Positions 25,835 through 34,501 of a DNA stretch of 64,000 bases are shown here, piece by piece (within the stretch, counting starts at the first letter, position 1; each line of letters starts with the position of its first letter). Below the pieces are notes generated by a model. It had not been told where the DNA came from and made no database searches. It worked only from the letters and a program-made list of their open reading frames with translations. The DNA comes from Salipaludibacillus agaradhaerens (GTDB lineage Bacteria; Bacillota; Bacilli; Bacillales; Salisediminibacteriaceae), in contig NZ_KV917378.1 in NCBI RefSeq assembly GCF_002019735.1, positions 3,684,869 to 3,748,868 on the forward strand, in the 5' to 3' direction. The translations under genes and the position numbers were made by a program.

Positions 25835-26848
25835 TTATTGCCGCTTTTTTTCTTCCTTTTCCCATTTTTTAAGGAGGGGATAAGGATCAAAAGACCACTC
25901 AGAAAACCCGTTGTCCCTGTACATACCATAATGAAGGTGGGGAGGAAACTTACCTTGTGTACCTTCTTTTCCATAGCCGGAGCTTCCTACATAGCCAATA
26001 ATATCCCCAGGTTTAACGACTGTTCCCTGATCCATCCCTTTTTCAAAAGCGCTTAAATGGGCGTAATAGTGATAAACATTATTAGTATCGCGAATACCGA
26101 CTCGCCACCCGCCATATTTATTCCAGCCCTTCAGCTCAATAATGCCATAAGTAGTCGATTTTACAGGGACTCCGTGATTGGCAAAAATGTCTGTCCCCTC
26201 ATGAATGCGTCTACCTCCCCAGCCTCTTGCGTTTCCCCATGTACTGTTATAGCTGTAGTTAGCACGTAATGGAAGAGGGAATGCTCTTTCCCTAACATTT
26301 AAAGAACCAATTGTTTTGTAGGTTTTAGCGTGACCTATTATCATTTGCACTGCCTTGTCCCTTTGATAGTAATCCCAGAGGCCAATGCGAATATCTTTTT
26401 CTTTAAATCCGTATGTTGACAAGTAGGAAGCGAATGTCCAAAGGATGTCTTCATCATTTTCTAAATCGGCTAATCCATCGCTGTTACCATCTTTACCTAT
26501 TCCTCCAAAAAAATCAATCGAGCTAAGTTGTTGATCATCCTGATTAGGGTTCATTTCTCCTACCCATTTTTCTTTTGGGATGTGGATAGCAATAAGTCCT
26601 TCTTCTTTAGGTAATGCCTTTTTTGCCCGACGTAATCCCCGCTCATAACTATCAACAGCGGCAAAATAGTACCATGGTATGGACGTTTCTGCTTCCGTTT
26701 TTAAGTAAAGTGCCATTCGTTGTTTATAAAGTTCCTCTAACGGTAAATCATCTGACAAAGCAGCAGATGAAAGTATGGGAAAGGACATCACGCATGAGGC
26801 CATAATAAACAATATAAGAAGCGCTGTATGTTTGATTTGTCGCATCAT
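25835..26848 (-). CDS. lytH: M23-family spore-peptidoglycan peptidase (LytH/YunA-like)
   Basis: The 337-residue protein has a signal peptide (about 1-30, ending SSAALS) and an M23 metallopeptidase domain at the C-terminus. Zinc ligands are H216 and D220 in HEGTDIF and H306 in PHLHYG, with H264 (YYAHLS) as the catalytic residue. B. subtilis LytH cleaves L-Ala-D-Glu in spore peptidoglycan to give single-alanine side chains. The position next to lipA and near yunB matches B. subtilis. AAGGGAGATT precedes the ATG. The middle segment (100-180) may help recognise spore cortex. Confidence 0.85.
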   Translation of the reverse strand: MMRQIKHTALLILFIMASCVMSFPILSSAALSDDLPLEELYKQRMALYLKTEAETSIPWYYFAAVDSYERGLRRAKKALPKEEGLIAIHIPKEKWVGEMNPNQDDQQLSSIDFFGGIGKDGNSDGLADLENDEDILWTFASYLSTYGFKEKDIRIGLWDYYQRDKAVQMIIGHAKTYKTIGSLNVRERAFPLPLRANYSYNSTWGNARGWGGRRIHEGTDIFANHGVPVKSTTYGIIELKGWNKYGGWRVGIRDTNNVYHYYAHLSAFEKGMDQGTVVKPGDIIGYVGSSGYGKEGTQGKFPPHLHYGMYRDNGFSEWSFDPYPLLKKWEKEEKKRQ

Positions 26849-27126
26849 AATCTCCCTTCAGTAAGTTTTGAAAAATGAGAAGGCCTAGCAAAGTAAAAAT
26901 CACTATAGCTACTGTTAACAATTAAATAGAAACATCATCATATCTTGTTTTAATGTTTATGCTTTGAAAACATGACATCTGGCGCTTTTCTTATATCGTG
27001 TCAAAAAAAAGCTGATTTCATTCGTCTGTATGTGAGCAAATTAATTCTTTGAGATCTGTTTCACAACGTGTTACAGTAAAAATTGAGATTATGCAGAAAT
27101 ATCGGAAAAAAGGGAGCGTGAAGAGC

Positions 27127-28005
27127 TTGGCAAAGCAAGCAGAACATGTCCGAAAGCCTGATTGGTTAAAAATTAAGCTAAATACAAATGAATCTTATAC
27201 TGGTTTAAAAAAATTGATGAGAGACCAACGGTTAAATACAGTATGTGAAGAAGCAAAATGCCCAAATATTCACGAATGCTGGGCGGAACGAAAAACCGCC
27301 ACTTTTATGATTTTAGGAGATATCTGTACGAGGGCTTGTCGCTTTTGTGCCGTAAAAACAGGCCTGCCAACCGAGTTAGATGAGCAAGAACCTGAAAGAG
27401 TTGCTGATTCAGTAAGTATTATGGGATTGAAACATGTGGTGATAACGGCAGTAGCACGAGATGACTTGAAAGATGGTGGCGCGAAAGTGTTTGCTGAAAC
27501 AGTTCGTGCTGTTCGACGCAAAAGTCCTTTTACAACGATAGAAGTTTTGCCATCAGATATGGGAGGTAAGGAAGAAAATTTAAGTACATTGCTAGAGGCT
27601 AACCCGAATATCTTTAATTATAATGTCGAAACAGTACGTCGGCTAACACCGAGGGTTAGAGCGAGAGCTACATATGATCGCACGATGAAAGTGTTAAGAG
27701 AAGCAAAAGAGATGAAGCCAAGCATCCCTACGAAATCGAGCTTGATGATAGGGCTAGGGGAAACAAAGGAAGAAATTATGGAGACAATGGATGACCTTAG
27801 AGCTGTAAACGTGGACATCCTAACGATCGGCCAATATCTTCAGCCGACAAAATCTCATTTAAGTATTGAGAAATATTGGACACCAGAAGAATTTGCAGAA
27901 TTAAAAGACATTGCTCTTTCGAAAGGGTTTAAACATTGTGAATCTGGCCCACTAGTTAGGTCTTCATACCATGCAGATGAACAAGTTAATGCGGCAAAGA
28001 AATAA
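27127..28005 (+). CDS. lipA: Lipoyl synthase
   Basis: LipA inserts two sulfurs into octanoyl groups on lipoyl domains. It is a radical-SAM enzyme with an auxiliary 4Fe-4S cluster: C40, C45 and C51 ([12 protein letters not shown]) and the radical-SAM C67xxxC71xxC74 (CTRACRFC). Close family landmarks follow ([19 protein letters not shown]-like, [19 protein letters not shown]). TTG 27127 is the likely start: AGGGAGC lies 10 bases upstream, and the protein then begins [15 protein letters not shown], as in B. subtilis LipA. Length is 292 residues. Confidence 0.95.
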   Translation: MAKQAEHVRKPDWLKIKLNTNESYTGLKKLMRDQRLNTVCEEAKCPNIHECWAERKTATFMILGDICTRACRFCAVKTGLPTELDEQEPERVADSVSIMGLKHVVITAVARDDLKDGGAKVFAETVRAVRRKSPFTTIEVLPSDMGGKEENLSTLLEANPNIFNYNVETVRRLTPRVRARATYDRTMKVLREAKEMKPSIPTKSSLMIGLGETKEEIMETMDDLRAVNVDILTIGQYLQPTKSHLSIEKYWTPEEFAELKDIALSKGFKHCESGPLVRSSYHADEQVNAAKK

Positions 28006-28022
28006 GCTTCCATACCCTTACA

Positions 28023-28061
28023 GTAAAAAAGACAGGATTTTAAAATCCTGACTTTTTTTAC
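28023..28061 (+). terminator. Rho-independent terminator of lipA
   Basis: CAGGATTTTAAAATCCTG is a perfect palindrome (28033-28050) followed by ACTTTTTTT, and mirrored by an A-run upstream, so it could work both ways. Confidence 0.85.
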
Positions 28062-28289
28062 TTTTTAGGTGATTATTGGATGTCGGTCTGAATCATAATA
28101 GATCTGAATATGTCAGCTTTCATCGATGGTCACTAATTCGCTGAAAGCGTCTCACATGAATAGGTTCAATTAATAAGCCAATTAAGTTGAAGTCAATAAA
28201 TATAAATTCACTGATGAAAAAAAGATAGTAAATTTCAGTATGATGATGTGTCATACTAGTACTTAGAAAAAAGTATGGCTTTCGCTTTA

Positions 28290-28334
28290 AAAAAAGAGGC
28301 ATCCGCAAAAGATTATCTCTTTTCGGATACCTTT
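28290..28334 (-). terminator. Rho-independent terminator of yutC
   Basis: On the minus strand AGGTATCCG pairs with CGGATGCCT across a loop of about 18 bases and is followed by CTTTTTTT. It ends the yutC gene. The gap 28062-28289 holds no gene. Confidence 0.7.
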
Positions 28335-28340
28335 GATCAT

Positions 28341-28931
28341 TTAATTATCTGTTGGATCTTCACCTTGAGGGAAAGATTTCATTTGCTCAATCGTTTGTTC
28401 TAAAGCGTCACTTTCAGCTTGGTTTTCTGAATAGTGCCCTTTAAAACGTTCGATATCGTTCATAAGTTGTGGTTCGTCTGCGACGTACACATCATAATAC
28501 GATGGAACGACAGACATAGCGGTTTTTTTCACTTGATCAGCAACTTTAGTTCGATTATCACTGTTAGATTTGTAAGCAATCAATACGTGCTGACTTGTAA
28601 CGAGAACGCCAGCATCTTCCACATCAGGGATGATAGCAACCATTTCGCTAATACTTTCAGCTAAAAGGGGCCGATCATAAACGGCATAACCTGGCATCCT
28701 TTCTTCACTTGCAGCTTCTTTTGTATGACGTTCATAACCATATTGAATATAGGGAGTTGGATCATCAACATTTTCTTTATTAATGGCCTGACTCGGTTCT
28801 ACTGTTTGGTATCCTCTCATAAAGTTAAAGGCTTCCCCATTATTATTGTCGGGTGTATTTCCACACCCTATTACTGTTTGACTCATAATAGTGACTAATC
28901 CTGCTAGGATACATAAGCGTCTTTTAATCAT
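28341..28931 (-). CDS. yutC: YhcN/YlaJ-family sporulation lipoprotein
   Basis: The 196-residue protein starts with a lipoprotein signal peptide whose lipobox is VIGC (Cys at residue 23). The mature part contains a YhcN/YlaJ-type domain (LAESISEMVAIIPDVEDAGVLVTSQHVLIAYKS in pieces, near 90-125) and ends in an acidic tail. Relatives are spore-associated lipoproteins in Bacillus, sitting in the inner spore membrane. It is transcribed away from yutD and has its own terminator. GGAGGTGTAGAAA precedes the ATG. Confidence 0.85.
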   Translation of the reverse strand: MIKRRLCILAGLVTIMSQTVIGCGNTPDNNNGEAFNFMRGYQTVEPSQAINKENVDDPTPYIQYGYERHTKEAASEERMPGYAVYDRPLLAESISEMVAIIPDVEDAGVLVTSQHVLIAYKSNSDNRTKVADQVKKTAMSVVPSYYDVYVADEPQLMNDIERFKGHYSENQAESDALEQTIEQMKSFPQGEDPTDN

Positions 28932-29074
28932 TTTCTACACCTCCGTATGATTAGGATGTGCAATTTTCTTTCGTGAATTTTGGTAATTTGAGGTTGTTCG
29001 ATGTGAACTAAATATTGAAATTTTCAAGAATATAAGGCACTATAGAAAGAGATTATAAAGGAAGGTGTCCAATC

Positions 29075-29365
29075 ATGATTCGTGTGCAAAGTAACAGTTA
29101 CGAAGTCGTGGAAGATGTAAGAAACGGATGGTCTGAAGAAGCATTTAAAGAAAGATATAGTGATGTTTTAAATAAATACGATTATATTGTGGGAGATTGG
29201 GGATACGAACAGTTGCGTCTTAAGGGCTTCTTTCATGAAGAAAATCGAAAGTTTGGCCATGAATCCAAAATTGGCTTTCTGCCAGAATATTTGTATGAGT
29301 ATTGTAACTTTGGATGTCCTTATTTTGTTATAAAAAAGGTGAACGAGACAAACGAGACTAGTTAA
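29075..29365 (+). CDS. yutD: DUF1027 protein YutD
   Basis: The 96-residue soluble protein matches YutD: YEVVEDVRNGWSEEAFKERYS ... YDYIVGDWGYEQLRLKGFF ... IGFLPEYLYEYCNFGCPYFVI (each in pieces), with two cysteines near the end. The function is unknown. AAAGGAAGGTGTCCAATC precedes ATG 29075. It is monocistronic, followed by a strong terminator. Confidence 0.9.
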   Translation: MIRVQSNSYEVVEDVRNGWSEEAFKERYSDVLNKYDYIVGDWGYEQLRLKGFFHEENRKFGHESKIGFLPEYLYEYCNFGCPYFVIKKVNETNETS

Positions 29366-29408
29366 AACCCGTTACCGCTCAGGGTGATACAGGGGCGGTA
29401 ACGGGTTT
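29365..29408 (+). terminator. Rho-independent terminator of yutD
   Basis: AACCCGTTACCGC pairs with GCGGTAACGGGTT, a 13-base stem overlapping the yutD stop region. Confidence 0.8.
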
Positions 29409-29420
29409 GGTTGAGGTTAT

Positions 29421-29451
29421 AAAAAAATGAGACGTTTTCCCGAACGTCTCA
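29421..29451 (-). terminator. Rho-independent terminator for the minus-strand gene at 29458
   Basis: TGAGACGTT-CGGGAA-AACGTCTCA followed by TTTTTTT on the minus strand, starting just past the stop codon. Confidence 0.85.
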
Positions 29452-29457
29452 TAAGTG

Positions 29458-29709
29458 TTAATCGTCATTTTCCCGACTGTCGTGGGTCGGATGTGCTCCT
29501 GGATCTTTCCTTTTGTTCCCTTCATGCAGCTCGCGGTTTTCATAGGTAAAGGCACTGATTGCTCGTCTGTCAGGCTTGAGGCCGTTAGTACTTGCTTCAG
29601 AAGGAGCATAAGGAGAACCATAGGCCCCATCAGGAGTACCCTCTGGAATGATTTCTTCGCGATTCTTCTCAACAGCTTGAAAATCTTTTGTGTCAGGGTC
29701 TTTACTCAT
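29458..29709 (-). CDS. Small hydrophilic protein of unknown function
   Basis: This 83-residue protein is very polar (MSKDPDTKDFQAVEKNREE ... HDSRENDD), rich in Pro, Gly and charged residues and probably disordered. Its start at 29709 follows GAGGAGGTGCTTATTT. I cannot assign a family; the context (near yutD and glpX) and low complexity resemble small spore-former proteins, but that is only an impression. A terminator follows the stop directly. An alternative frame on the same strand (29379-29672) is a shadow. Confidence 0.65.
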   Translation of the reverse strand: MSKDPDTKDFQAVEKNREEIIPEGTPDGAYGSPYAPSEASTNGLKPDRRAISAFTYENRELHEGNKRKDPGAHPTHDSRENDD

Positions 29710-29760
29710 AAATAAGCACCTCCTCACCATAGTATGGCGCGGAGGTGCTTTCTCATACCT

Positions 29761-30027
29761 TTAAATGATTTCGTAAAGAAACTCTCGTAATTCTTGTCCG
29801 TCTTCCGAATTTAGTTCAAATACCGTCTCCAAATAATCGTCTTCTTCGAGGTCATCGGTTCCAATAATCGCGTAACGACTTGATAACATATTAAGGACGA
29901 GCTTTTTACCGTAATATCTTGTCGTGGTTATGATAGCAAGGTCAAAACGCTGATTTTCCCCCATGAAACTAACGAAGCGAGTTTTCGTTTCTTCTGAGTC
30001 ATCGTATAGAAAAAAACGTTCAGTCAC
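29761..30027 (-). CDS. DUF3055-like small acidic protein
   Basis: The 88-residue protein begins MTERFFLYDDSEETKTRFVSF and ends in an acidic segment (DDLEEDDYLETVFEL). The pattern agrees with DUF3055, a short Bacillales family without known function. No membrane segment or metal site is seen. It lies 20 bases after glpX on the same strand, so the two probably form a transcription unit. GGAGTGACGACATAGC precedes the ATG. Confidence 0.65.
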   Translation of the reverse strand: MTERFFLYDDSEETKTRFVSFMGENQRFDLAIITTTRYYGKKLVLNMLSSRYAIIGTDDLEEDDYLETVFELNSEDGQELREFLYEII

Positions 30028-30047
30028 GCTATGTCGTCACTCCTATC

Positions 30048-31025
30048 TTACGTATTTTCAGGCATGACTAAATGAGGTTTTTTATTCAAGCGGTGATGGG
30101 CTTTAATATACCGGACGGTCCCTGTCTTTGCCCTCATGACAATCGTATCAGTCTCTACAAGATCCCCACCTAGGAATCGGACACCTTCGAGTAATTCACC
30201 AGTTGATACACCAGTAGCGGCAAAGATAGCGTCATCTCCCTTAACGAGATCATTAAGCATCAACAATGTGGTGGGATCTTCAAGCCCCATCTCTTGACAA
30301 CGTTTATACTCCTCATCATTCATCGGGACTAAGCGAGCTTGCATATCACCGCCCAGTGCTTTAATGGCAGCTGCTGAAATAACGCCTTCCGGGGCACCGC
30401 CTGTTCCTACAAATAGATCTATACCTGTACGTGGTAATGCTGTCACAATAGAAGCTCCTACATCACCATCTCCAAATAGTTTAACACGGGCCCCTTTGTT
30501 TTGGATACGTGTAACTAATTCTTCATGCCGTTCTCTCTCTTGAATAATAACTGTCACATCACGAACTCTTTTATTATTCATTTTCGCTACTATGTCGATC
30601 GTTTTTTCAATAGGGTCAGTTAGCCTAACTAACCCAGCAGCTTCTGGTCCCACTACAAGTTTTTCCATGTACATATCCGGGGCATGCAGCAATGTACCGC
30701 GGTCTGCTACAGCAATCACTGCCATCGCATTAGGATGACCTTTTGCTACGATATTGGTGCCTTCCAGTGGATCGACAGCAATATCTACTTCGGGTCCGTT
30801 ACCTGAGCCTAGTTCTTCTCCGATATAGAGCATTGGTGCTTCATCAAGCTCACCTTCACCAATGACGACTGTTCCTTTCATAGTGACGGAATCAAACATC
30901 GTTCTCATTGCTGTTGTTGCAGCGTCATCAGCTTCGATTTTTAATCCTCGTCCCATCCACTGAGCAGATGCTAATGCTGCTGCTTCGGTTACACGTACAA
31001 TTTCCATTGCTAGTTCTCGATCCAC
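30048..31025 (-). CDS. glpX: Class II fructose-1,6-bisphosphatase GlpX
   Basis: The 325-residue enzyme hydrolyses fructose-1,6-bisphosphate to fructose-6-phosphate in gluconeogenesis. GlpX landmarks are intact: [18 protein letters not shown] in pieces (metal/substrate), [13 protein letters not shown] with the catalytic DPx[12 protein letters not shown] and [33 protein letters not shown] precedes ATG on the minus strand. It faces away from yutE across a 170-base divergent promoter region and is followed by the DUF3055-like gene. Confidence 0.93.
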   Translation of the reverse strand: MDRELAMEIVRVTEAAALASAQWMGRGLKIEADDAATTAMRTMFDSVTMKGTVVIGEGELDEAPMLYIGEELGSGNGPEVDIAVDPLEGTNIVAKGHPNAMAVIAVADRGTLLHAPDMYMEKLVVGPEAAGLVRLTDPIEKTIDIVAKMNNKRVRDVTVIIQERERHEELVTRIQNKGARVKLFGDGDVGASIVTALPRTGIDLFVGTGGAPEGVISAAAIKALGGDMQARLVPMNDEEYKRCQEMGLEDPTTLLMLNDLVKGDDAIFAATGVSTGELLEGVRFLGGDLVETDTIVMRAKTGTVRYIKAHHRLNKKPHLVMPENT

Positions 31026-31197
31026 AATGACTCCTCCAGTAGTTTAAAGTTATAATAAAAGTAGCTTTTTAAAATCCTTCATCATAATACCAAAAAAAAC
31101 ACACGAAATAAATCACATTTTTAAAAATAGTGTATATTTTTTCGGCGTGGTGCTACTAATGTGATATACTATTTCGGCTGGAAAGGGGTAATATTAG

Positions 31198-31644
31198 ATG
31201 TATTTTGTTGACAGAGAGCTACTAGAAAAAAGATTAACGTACTTTGACGGTTTAGTCTCTGATTTTAAACAATTACCAAGCACACTTGATAAGGAAACCT
31301 CACTTATGACGGAACGCCTCTGCCATATGATGATTGAGGTCATTATGGATGCTGGTAATCAGATGATTGATGGTTTTATCATGCGAGATCCGGGTAGTTA
31401 TGAAGATATTATTCACATATTAGTCGATGAGCATGTCCTATCTGAAAAAGAAGGTAAAGATATCGCTTCGTTAATACCTTGGCGCAAGGAATTATTGCAG
31501 AACTATACAGAGCTGGATGTAACTAAGTTATTCCATGCTTTTCAACATAATATAACAAGCCTTAGCCATTATCCTGACCGATTAAAAGTGTATTTAGAAC
31601 ATGAACTTGGACCTGTTTCAGCTTTTCTACCAAAAGAAAAATAA
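31198..31644 (+). CDS. yutE: DUF86 / HepT-like protein YutE
   Basis: The 148-residue helical protein belongs to the DUF86 (HepT-like) family: LTERLCHMMIEVIMDAGNQMI-like helix and WRKELLQNYTELD. In toxin-antitoxin pairs HepT has an RX4-6HXY motif; here the corresponding stretch reads R-KELLQN-Y, so the histidine is missing and no MntA partner is next to it. It is therefore more likely a housekeeping YutE than a toxin. GAAAGGGGTAATATTAG precedes the ATG. Confidence 0.85.
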   Translation: MYFVDRELLEKRLTYFDGLVSDFKQLPSTLDKETSLMTERLCHMMIEVIMDAGNQMIDGFIMRDPGSYEDIIHILVDEHVLSEKEGKDIASLIPWRKELLQNYTELDVTKLFHAFQHNITSLSHYPDRLKVYLEHELGPVSAFLPKEK

Positions 31645-31773
31645 CGGATGATGACGACTTAGTGAAAAAGTGAACAAACTTTGTACGTATTACGTCAATT
31701 TTTCAAACTTTTTACTTTCTAAATTTACTGTTATACAAACCTTCGATACAATGGTAGGGAAGGATGGTGAGGA

Positions 31774-32418
31774 ATGATGGCCACTAAAACCACCTCAACA
31801 CGCGATCAGATCTTAGAGCTGTTGAAAAAAAACAGGCAAATGACTGTATCAACGATTGCCAAGGCGTTAAGTATTACGGAGATGGCAGTACGTCGCCACT
31901 TAAATACGCTGGAAAGAGACAATATAGTTGAAACCACTTTATTGCGCCAGGCAATGGGGCGTCCTACAAATGTGTACCAATTATCTACTGATGGACAAGA
32001 AATGTTTCCAAGGGATTATAGTGCCTTTTCAATTGACATATTACGGCATATTCAAGAACAAGAGGGTCTCGAGAAAGTGAAAGAGCTGTTTAATTACCGG
32101 AGACGGGCTTTAAAGCTTCGTTATGAAAAAAGAATGGTGTTAAAAGATTTTCCAAGTAAGATCCGTGAGTTAGAAAAAATCCAGAATGAATTAGGTTATA
32201 TGGCGGAAGTAACAGAAGAAGAGGACGGTTCTTATTTATTTAAAGAGTTCAATTGCCCTGTTGCAGCTGTTGCTAGAGAATTTCCGATGTTATGTGAAGC
32301 GGAGATCGGATTGTTTAAGGACCTTCTTAACACAGACAGTATTCAATGTCATCGGTGTATGGCAACTGGACAAGAGATTCATTGTTATTATAAAATCAAG
32401 CAAACAGATATAAATTGA
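31774..32418 (+). CDS. SufR-like winged-helix regulator with a cysteine-rich C-terminus
   Basis: The 214-residue protein has an N-terminal DeoR/ArsR-type winged helix (ILELLKKNRQMTVSTIAKALSITEMAVRRHLNTL in pieces) and a C-terminal domain with five cysteines spaced C-x12-C-x17-C-x2-C-x8-C (FNCPVAA ... MLCEAE ... QCHRCMATGQEIHC). The C-x12-C start matches SufR, which binds an Fe-S cluster and controls Fe-S assembly genes. Here two cluster-carrier genes (nfuA, iscA type) and lipA lie within 15 kb. The regulatory target is inferred. GGATGGTGAGGA precedes the start; a terminator follows. Confidence 0.8.
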   Translation: MMATKTTSTRDQILELLKKNRQMTVSTIAKALSITEMAVRRHLNTLERDNIVETTLLRQAMGRPTNVYQLSTDGQEMFPRDYSAFSIDILRHIQEQEGLEKVKELFNYRRRALKLRYEKRMVLKDFPSKIRELEKIQNELGYMAEVTEEEDGSYLFKEFNCPVAAVAREFPMLCEAEIGLFKDLLNTDSIQCHRCMATGQEIHCYYKIKQTDIN

Positions 32419-32419
32419 A

Positions 32420-32450
32420 CGTCACTCTTTTGGAGTGACGCTCTTTTTTC
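32420..32450 (+). terminator. Rho-independent terminator
   Basis: CGTCACTC-TTTTG-GAGTGACG followed by CTCTTTTTTC, immediately after the SufR-like gene. Confidence 0.9.
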
Positions 32451-32536
32451 GATGATTGTCGGTTAAACGTTCTACTTAGAAGTTGTGAATGAAAGCTGAA
32501 GAACGTTTAAAACTGACACAAAACTAGGAGGCGTTT

Positions 32537-33298
32537 ATGCATTATAAAGGTTATTTAATTGATTTAGATGGCACGATGTATCGCGGAGAAGAAAAGATTG
32601 ATGCCGCATCTCGTTTTGTAAAGCAGCTGGCAGAAAGAAAGCTTCCTTATCTTTTTGTGACTAACAATTCTTCACGAACCCCAGAAGATGTGGCAGCAAA
32701 GCTGCTGGCAATGGATATTCCTGCTAAACCAGAGCACGTTTTTACGACGAGTATGGCTACTGCTCGATACATAGAAGAGAACTATGGGAAAACTGATGTT
32801 TATATGATTGGTGAAGAAGGTTTAGAACAGGCTTTAGAAGCTCAAGGTCATAAGCTAACAGATGTCGATCCAGAAGTCATTGTTATGGGAATCGACCGGA
32901 ATCTTTCTTATGAAAAATTAGCTAAAGCCTGTCTAGCTGTGAGAAACGGAGCGGCTTTTCTATCTACAAATGGGGATACAGCCATACCCACAGAGCGGGG
33001 ATTGTTACCAGGGAATGGTTCTATAACTTCAGTGGTTCATGTTTCTACAGGTGTAACGCCTCTTTTTATCGGTAAACCAGAATCAATCATCATTAATCAG
33101 GCGTTAGAGGTTTTAGGCACCCAAATTGAAAATACGTTAATGGTGGGAGACAATTATCAAACGGATATTATGGCAGGCATTAATGCGGGAATGGATACAT
33201 TAATTGTTCATACAGGCTTCACAACACCTGAACAATTAAAAATGGAAAAAACGCAACCGACATATGCTGTAAACTCATTAGATGAGTGGCGTTTTTAA
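32537..33298 (+). CDS. yutF: HAD-superfamily phosphatase, NagD/YutF type
   Basis: The 253-residue enzyme has the HAD motifs: IDLDGTMYRG (motif 1, nucleophile D9 and D11), FVTNNSSRTP (motif 2) and MVGDNYQTDIMAGINAGMDTLIV in pieces (motif 4), with a NagD-type type II cap between. It dephosphorylates sugar or nucleotide phosphates; the substrate is not known. AGGAGGCGTTT precedes ATG 32537. The order with yutE and yutG/yutH around it follows B. subtilis, apart from the inserted regulator. Confidence 0.9.
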   Translation: MHYKGYLIDLDGTMYRGEEKIDAASRFVKQLAERKLPYLFVTNNSSRTPEDVAAKLLAMDIPAKPEHVFTTSMATARYIEENYGKTDVYMIGEEGLEQALEAQGHKLTDVDPEVIVMGIDRNLSYEKLAKACLAVRNGAAFLSTNGDTAIPTERGLLPGNGSITSVVHVSTGVTPLFIGKPESIIINQALEVLGTQIENTLMVGDNYQTDIMAGINAGMDTLIVHTGFTTPEQLKMEKTQPTYAVNSLDEWRF

Positions 33299-33439
33299 GA
33301 ACCAAATGAATGAGATACCATGGATGTCAAAAAAGTAAGCTTAATAAAAGGTCTATGTGTGTCTTTTTCATAATGATATTTTTAAAGCAATAGCATGAAT
33401 AGTATGTAATAAAATTTTATTTAATATATGATGCTGGTG

Positions 33440-33557
33440 ATAAAACGAACCTTCAATCAGGGGGGATTGCGTTCTTCTCCCATTGGGACATTAACGTCCA
33501 TTATCTCCAGCCTACATAGCTCTCTTCTCTATTTTGAGGGTGGACGGTTTAAGGATG
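33440..33557 (-). mobile_element. PATE-like palindromic element, family 2, copy E
   Basis: Read on the minus strand the element follows TTTAT (complement of 33558-33562), has ACCCTCAAAATAGAGAAG and GAGCTA, and ends with the same 21-base right end as copy D (CTGATTGAAG ... TTTAT, complement of 33440-33444). It is non-coding and lies in the yutF-pgpA gap. Confidence 0.6.
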
Positions 33558-33778
33558 ATAAAAAGTGGATGAAATGTAAGACGGCGACGCTCAGAGGATG
33601 AAGCGTAGTCTGAGAAGCCACATTTGTTAGGGTTTACCGAACTTTAGCTGAAGACAAGCCTCGGAAAAGCGTCCGTTTGAAAAGGTCACAGTCACTATTC
33701 GAATAGTGACAGCTTAATTTGAGTTATGCACTAGAAAATATCATGCTGGTGCCATACGATAACTTTATAAAAATTGAT
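33558..33778. other. Decayed interspersed repeat and a 20-base palindrome
   Basis: 33575-33685 (GACGGCGACGCTC ... AGTCTGAGAAG ... CTGAAGACAAGCCTCGGAAAAGCG in pieces) looks like a worn copy of a GC-rich Bacillaceae intergenic repeat also seen at 46205-46320. A perfect palindrome, GTCACTATTC / GAATAGTGAC, lies at 33691-33710. No gene is seen. Confidence 0.35.
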
Positions 33779-33808
33779 GAGCAGGCCTTCTTTTTAGAAA
33801 GCCTGCTC
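33779..33808. terminator. Terminator-like hairpin between yutF and pgpA
   Basis: GAGCAGGC-C-TTCT pairs with AGAA-A-GCCTGCTC around a TTTT loop. On the minus strand ATCAATTTTT follows, so it probably ends pgpA. Confidence 0.6.
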
Positions 33809-33855
33809 CCTTTGTTAAGAGAGTTAGTCTTTTTTATTGATCTTAGAGTTATTCG

Positions 33856-34359
33856 CTAGTTTTCTCCAGCTTCCCTATGGGCAAGTCGGCTTGAAGCTGC
33901 TGCTGCAATAGCTCCAACAATATCATCTAAAAATGTATGACAGCCAAACGATTTGTCATTTAACTTTTCAAGTATACCTGGTTTCACTTTATCAATGTAG
34001 CCATAATTGGTAAAACCAATTGAACCATAGACATTGACAATAGATAAGGCAATGATTTCATCAATGCCGTAAAGGCCTTCATCACGTTCAATAATATCTT
34101 GTAAAGGTGATGTCAGTTTTTTTTCTTCTGCTAACTTATCTAACTGAATCCCCGTTAATATAGCGTTATGAATTTCCCTCTTGGTTAAAACACTATCCAC
34201 ATTTTCTAAACAATCTTCCAGTGTCAGTGAAGGATAATATTTGGATTGCAAAGTGTATACAAGCTCTGCTATATCATTCAGTGTAACACCTCTTTCTAAC
34301 AGCCAATTTCTAGCTGTTTCTTCTATCATGCCTTTCTGCTTTTTCATCACGTTGCGCAC
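33856..34359 (-). CDS. pgpA: Phosphatidylglycerophosphatase A-family protein (YutG)
   Basis: The 167-residue protein matches Bacillus YutG/PgpA: WLLERGVTLNDIAELVYTLQ in pieces, VLTKREIHNAILTGIQLDKLAEE, LSIVNVYGSIGFTNYGYIDK and FLDDIVGAIAAAASSRL. Many PgpA proteins are membrane-bound; this Bacillus type lacks long membrane helices and may be a soluble relative. AGAAGG is located before 34359, so GTG 34350 or ATG 34347 (MKKQK) is the more likely start than the first GTG. It is transcribed opposite to yutH. Confidence 0.8.
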   Translation of the reverse strand: MRNVMKKQKGMIEETARNWLLERGVTLNDIAELVYTLQSKYYPSLTLEDCLENVDSVLTKREIHNAILTGIQLDKLAEEKKLTSPLQDIIERDEGLYGIDEIIALSIVNVYGSIGFTNYGYIDKVKPGILEKLNDKSFGCHTFLDDIVGAIAAAASSRLAHREAGEN

Positions 34360-34501
34360 CTTCTTTTAATAAATGATGTTCTTTGCGTTTAGTGTATTCA
34401 CAGACTTTGAAGATATACTGTAAATTCGCACAATGTGGGCTTTTGCCACATAAACTAATTGGAGAATACGATAGAGGATAGAATGAGGAGTGTGAATAGC
34501 G

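Noticed and set aside
29379-29672. 97-codon minus-strand ORF overlapping 29458-29709
   Set aside because: It covers the yutD and minus-strand terminators and shadows the better-supported frame with a strong ribosome-binding site.
31198-31644. HepT-MntA toxin-antitoxin system (yutE with the nucleotidyltransferase at 36789)
   Set aside because: The genes are 5 kb apart, yutE lacks the HEPN histidine, and both have ordinary core neighbours.
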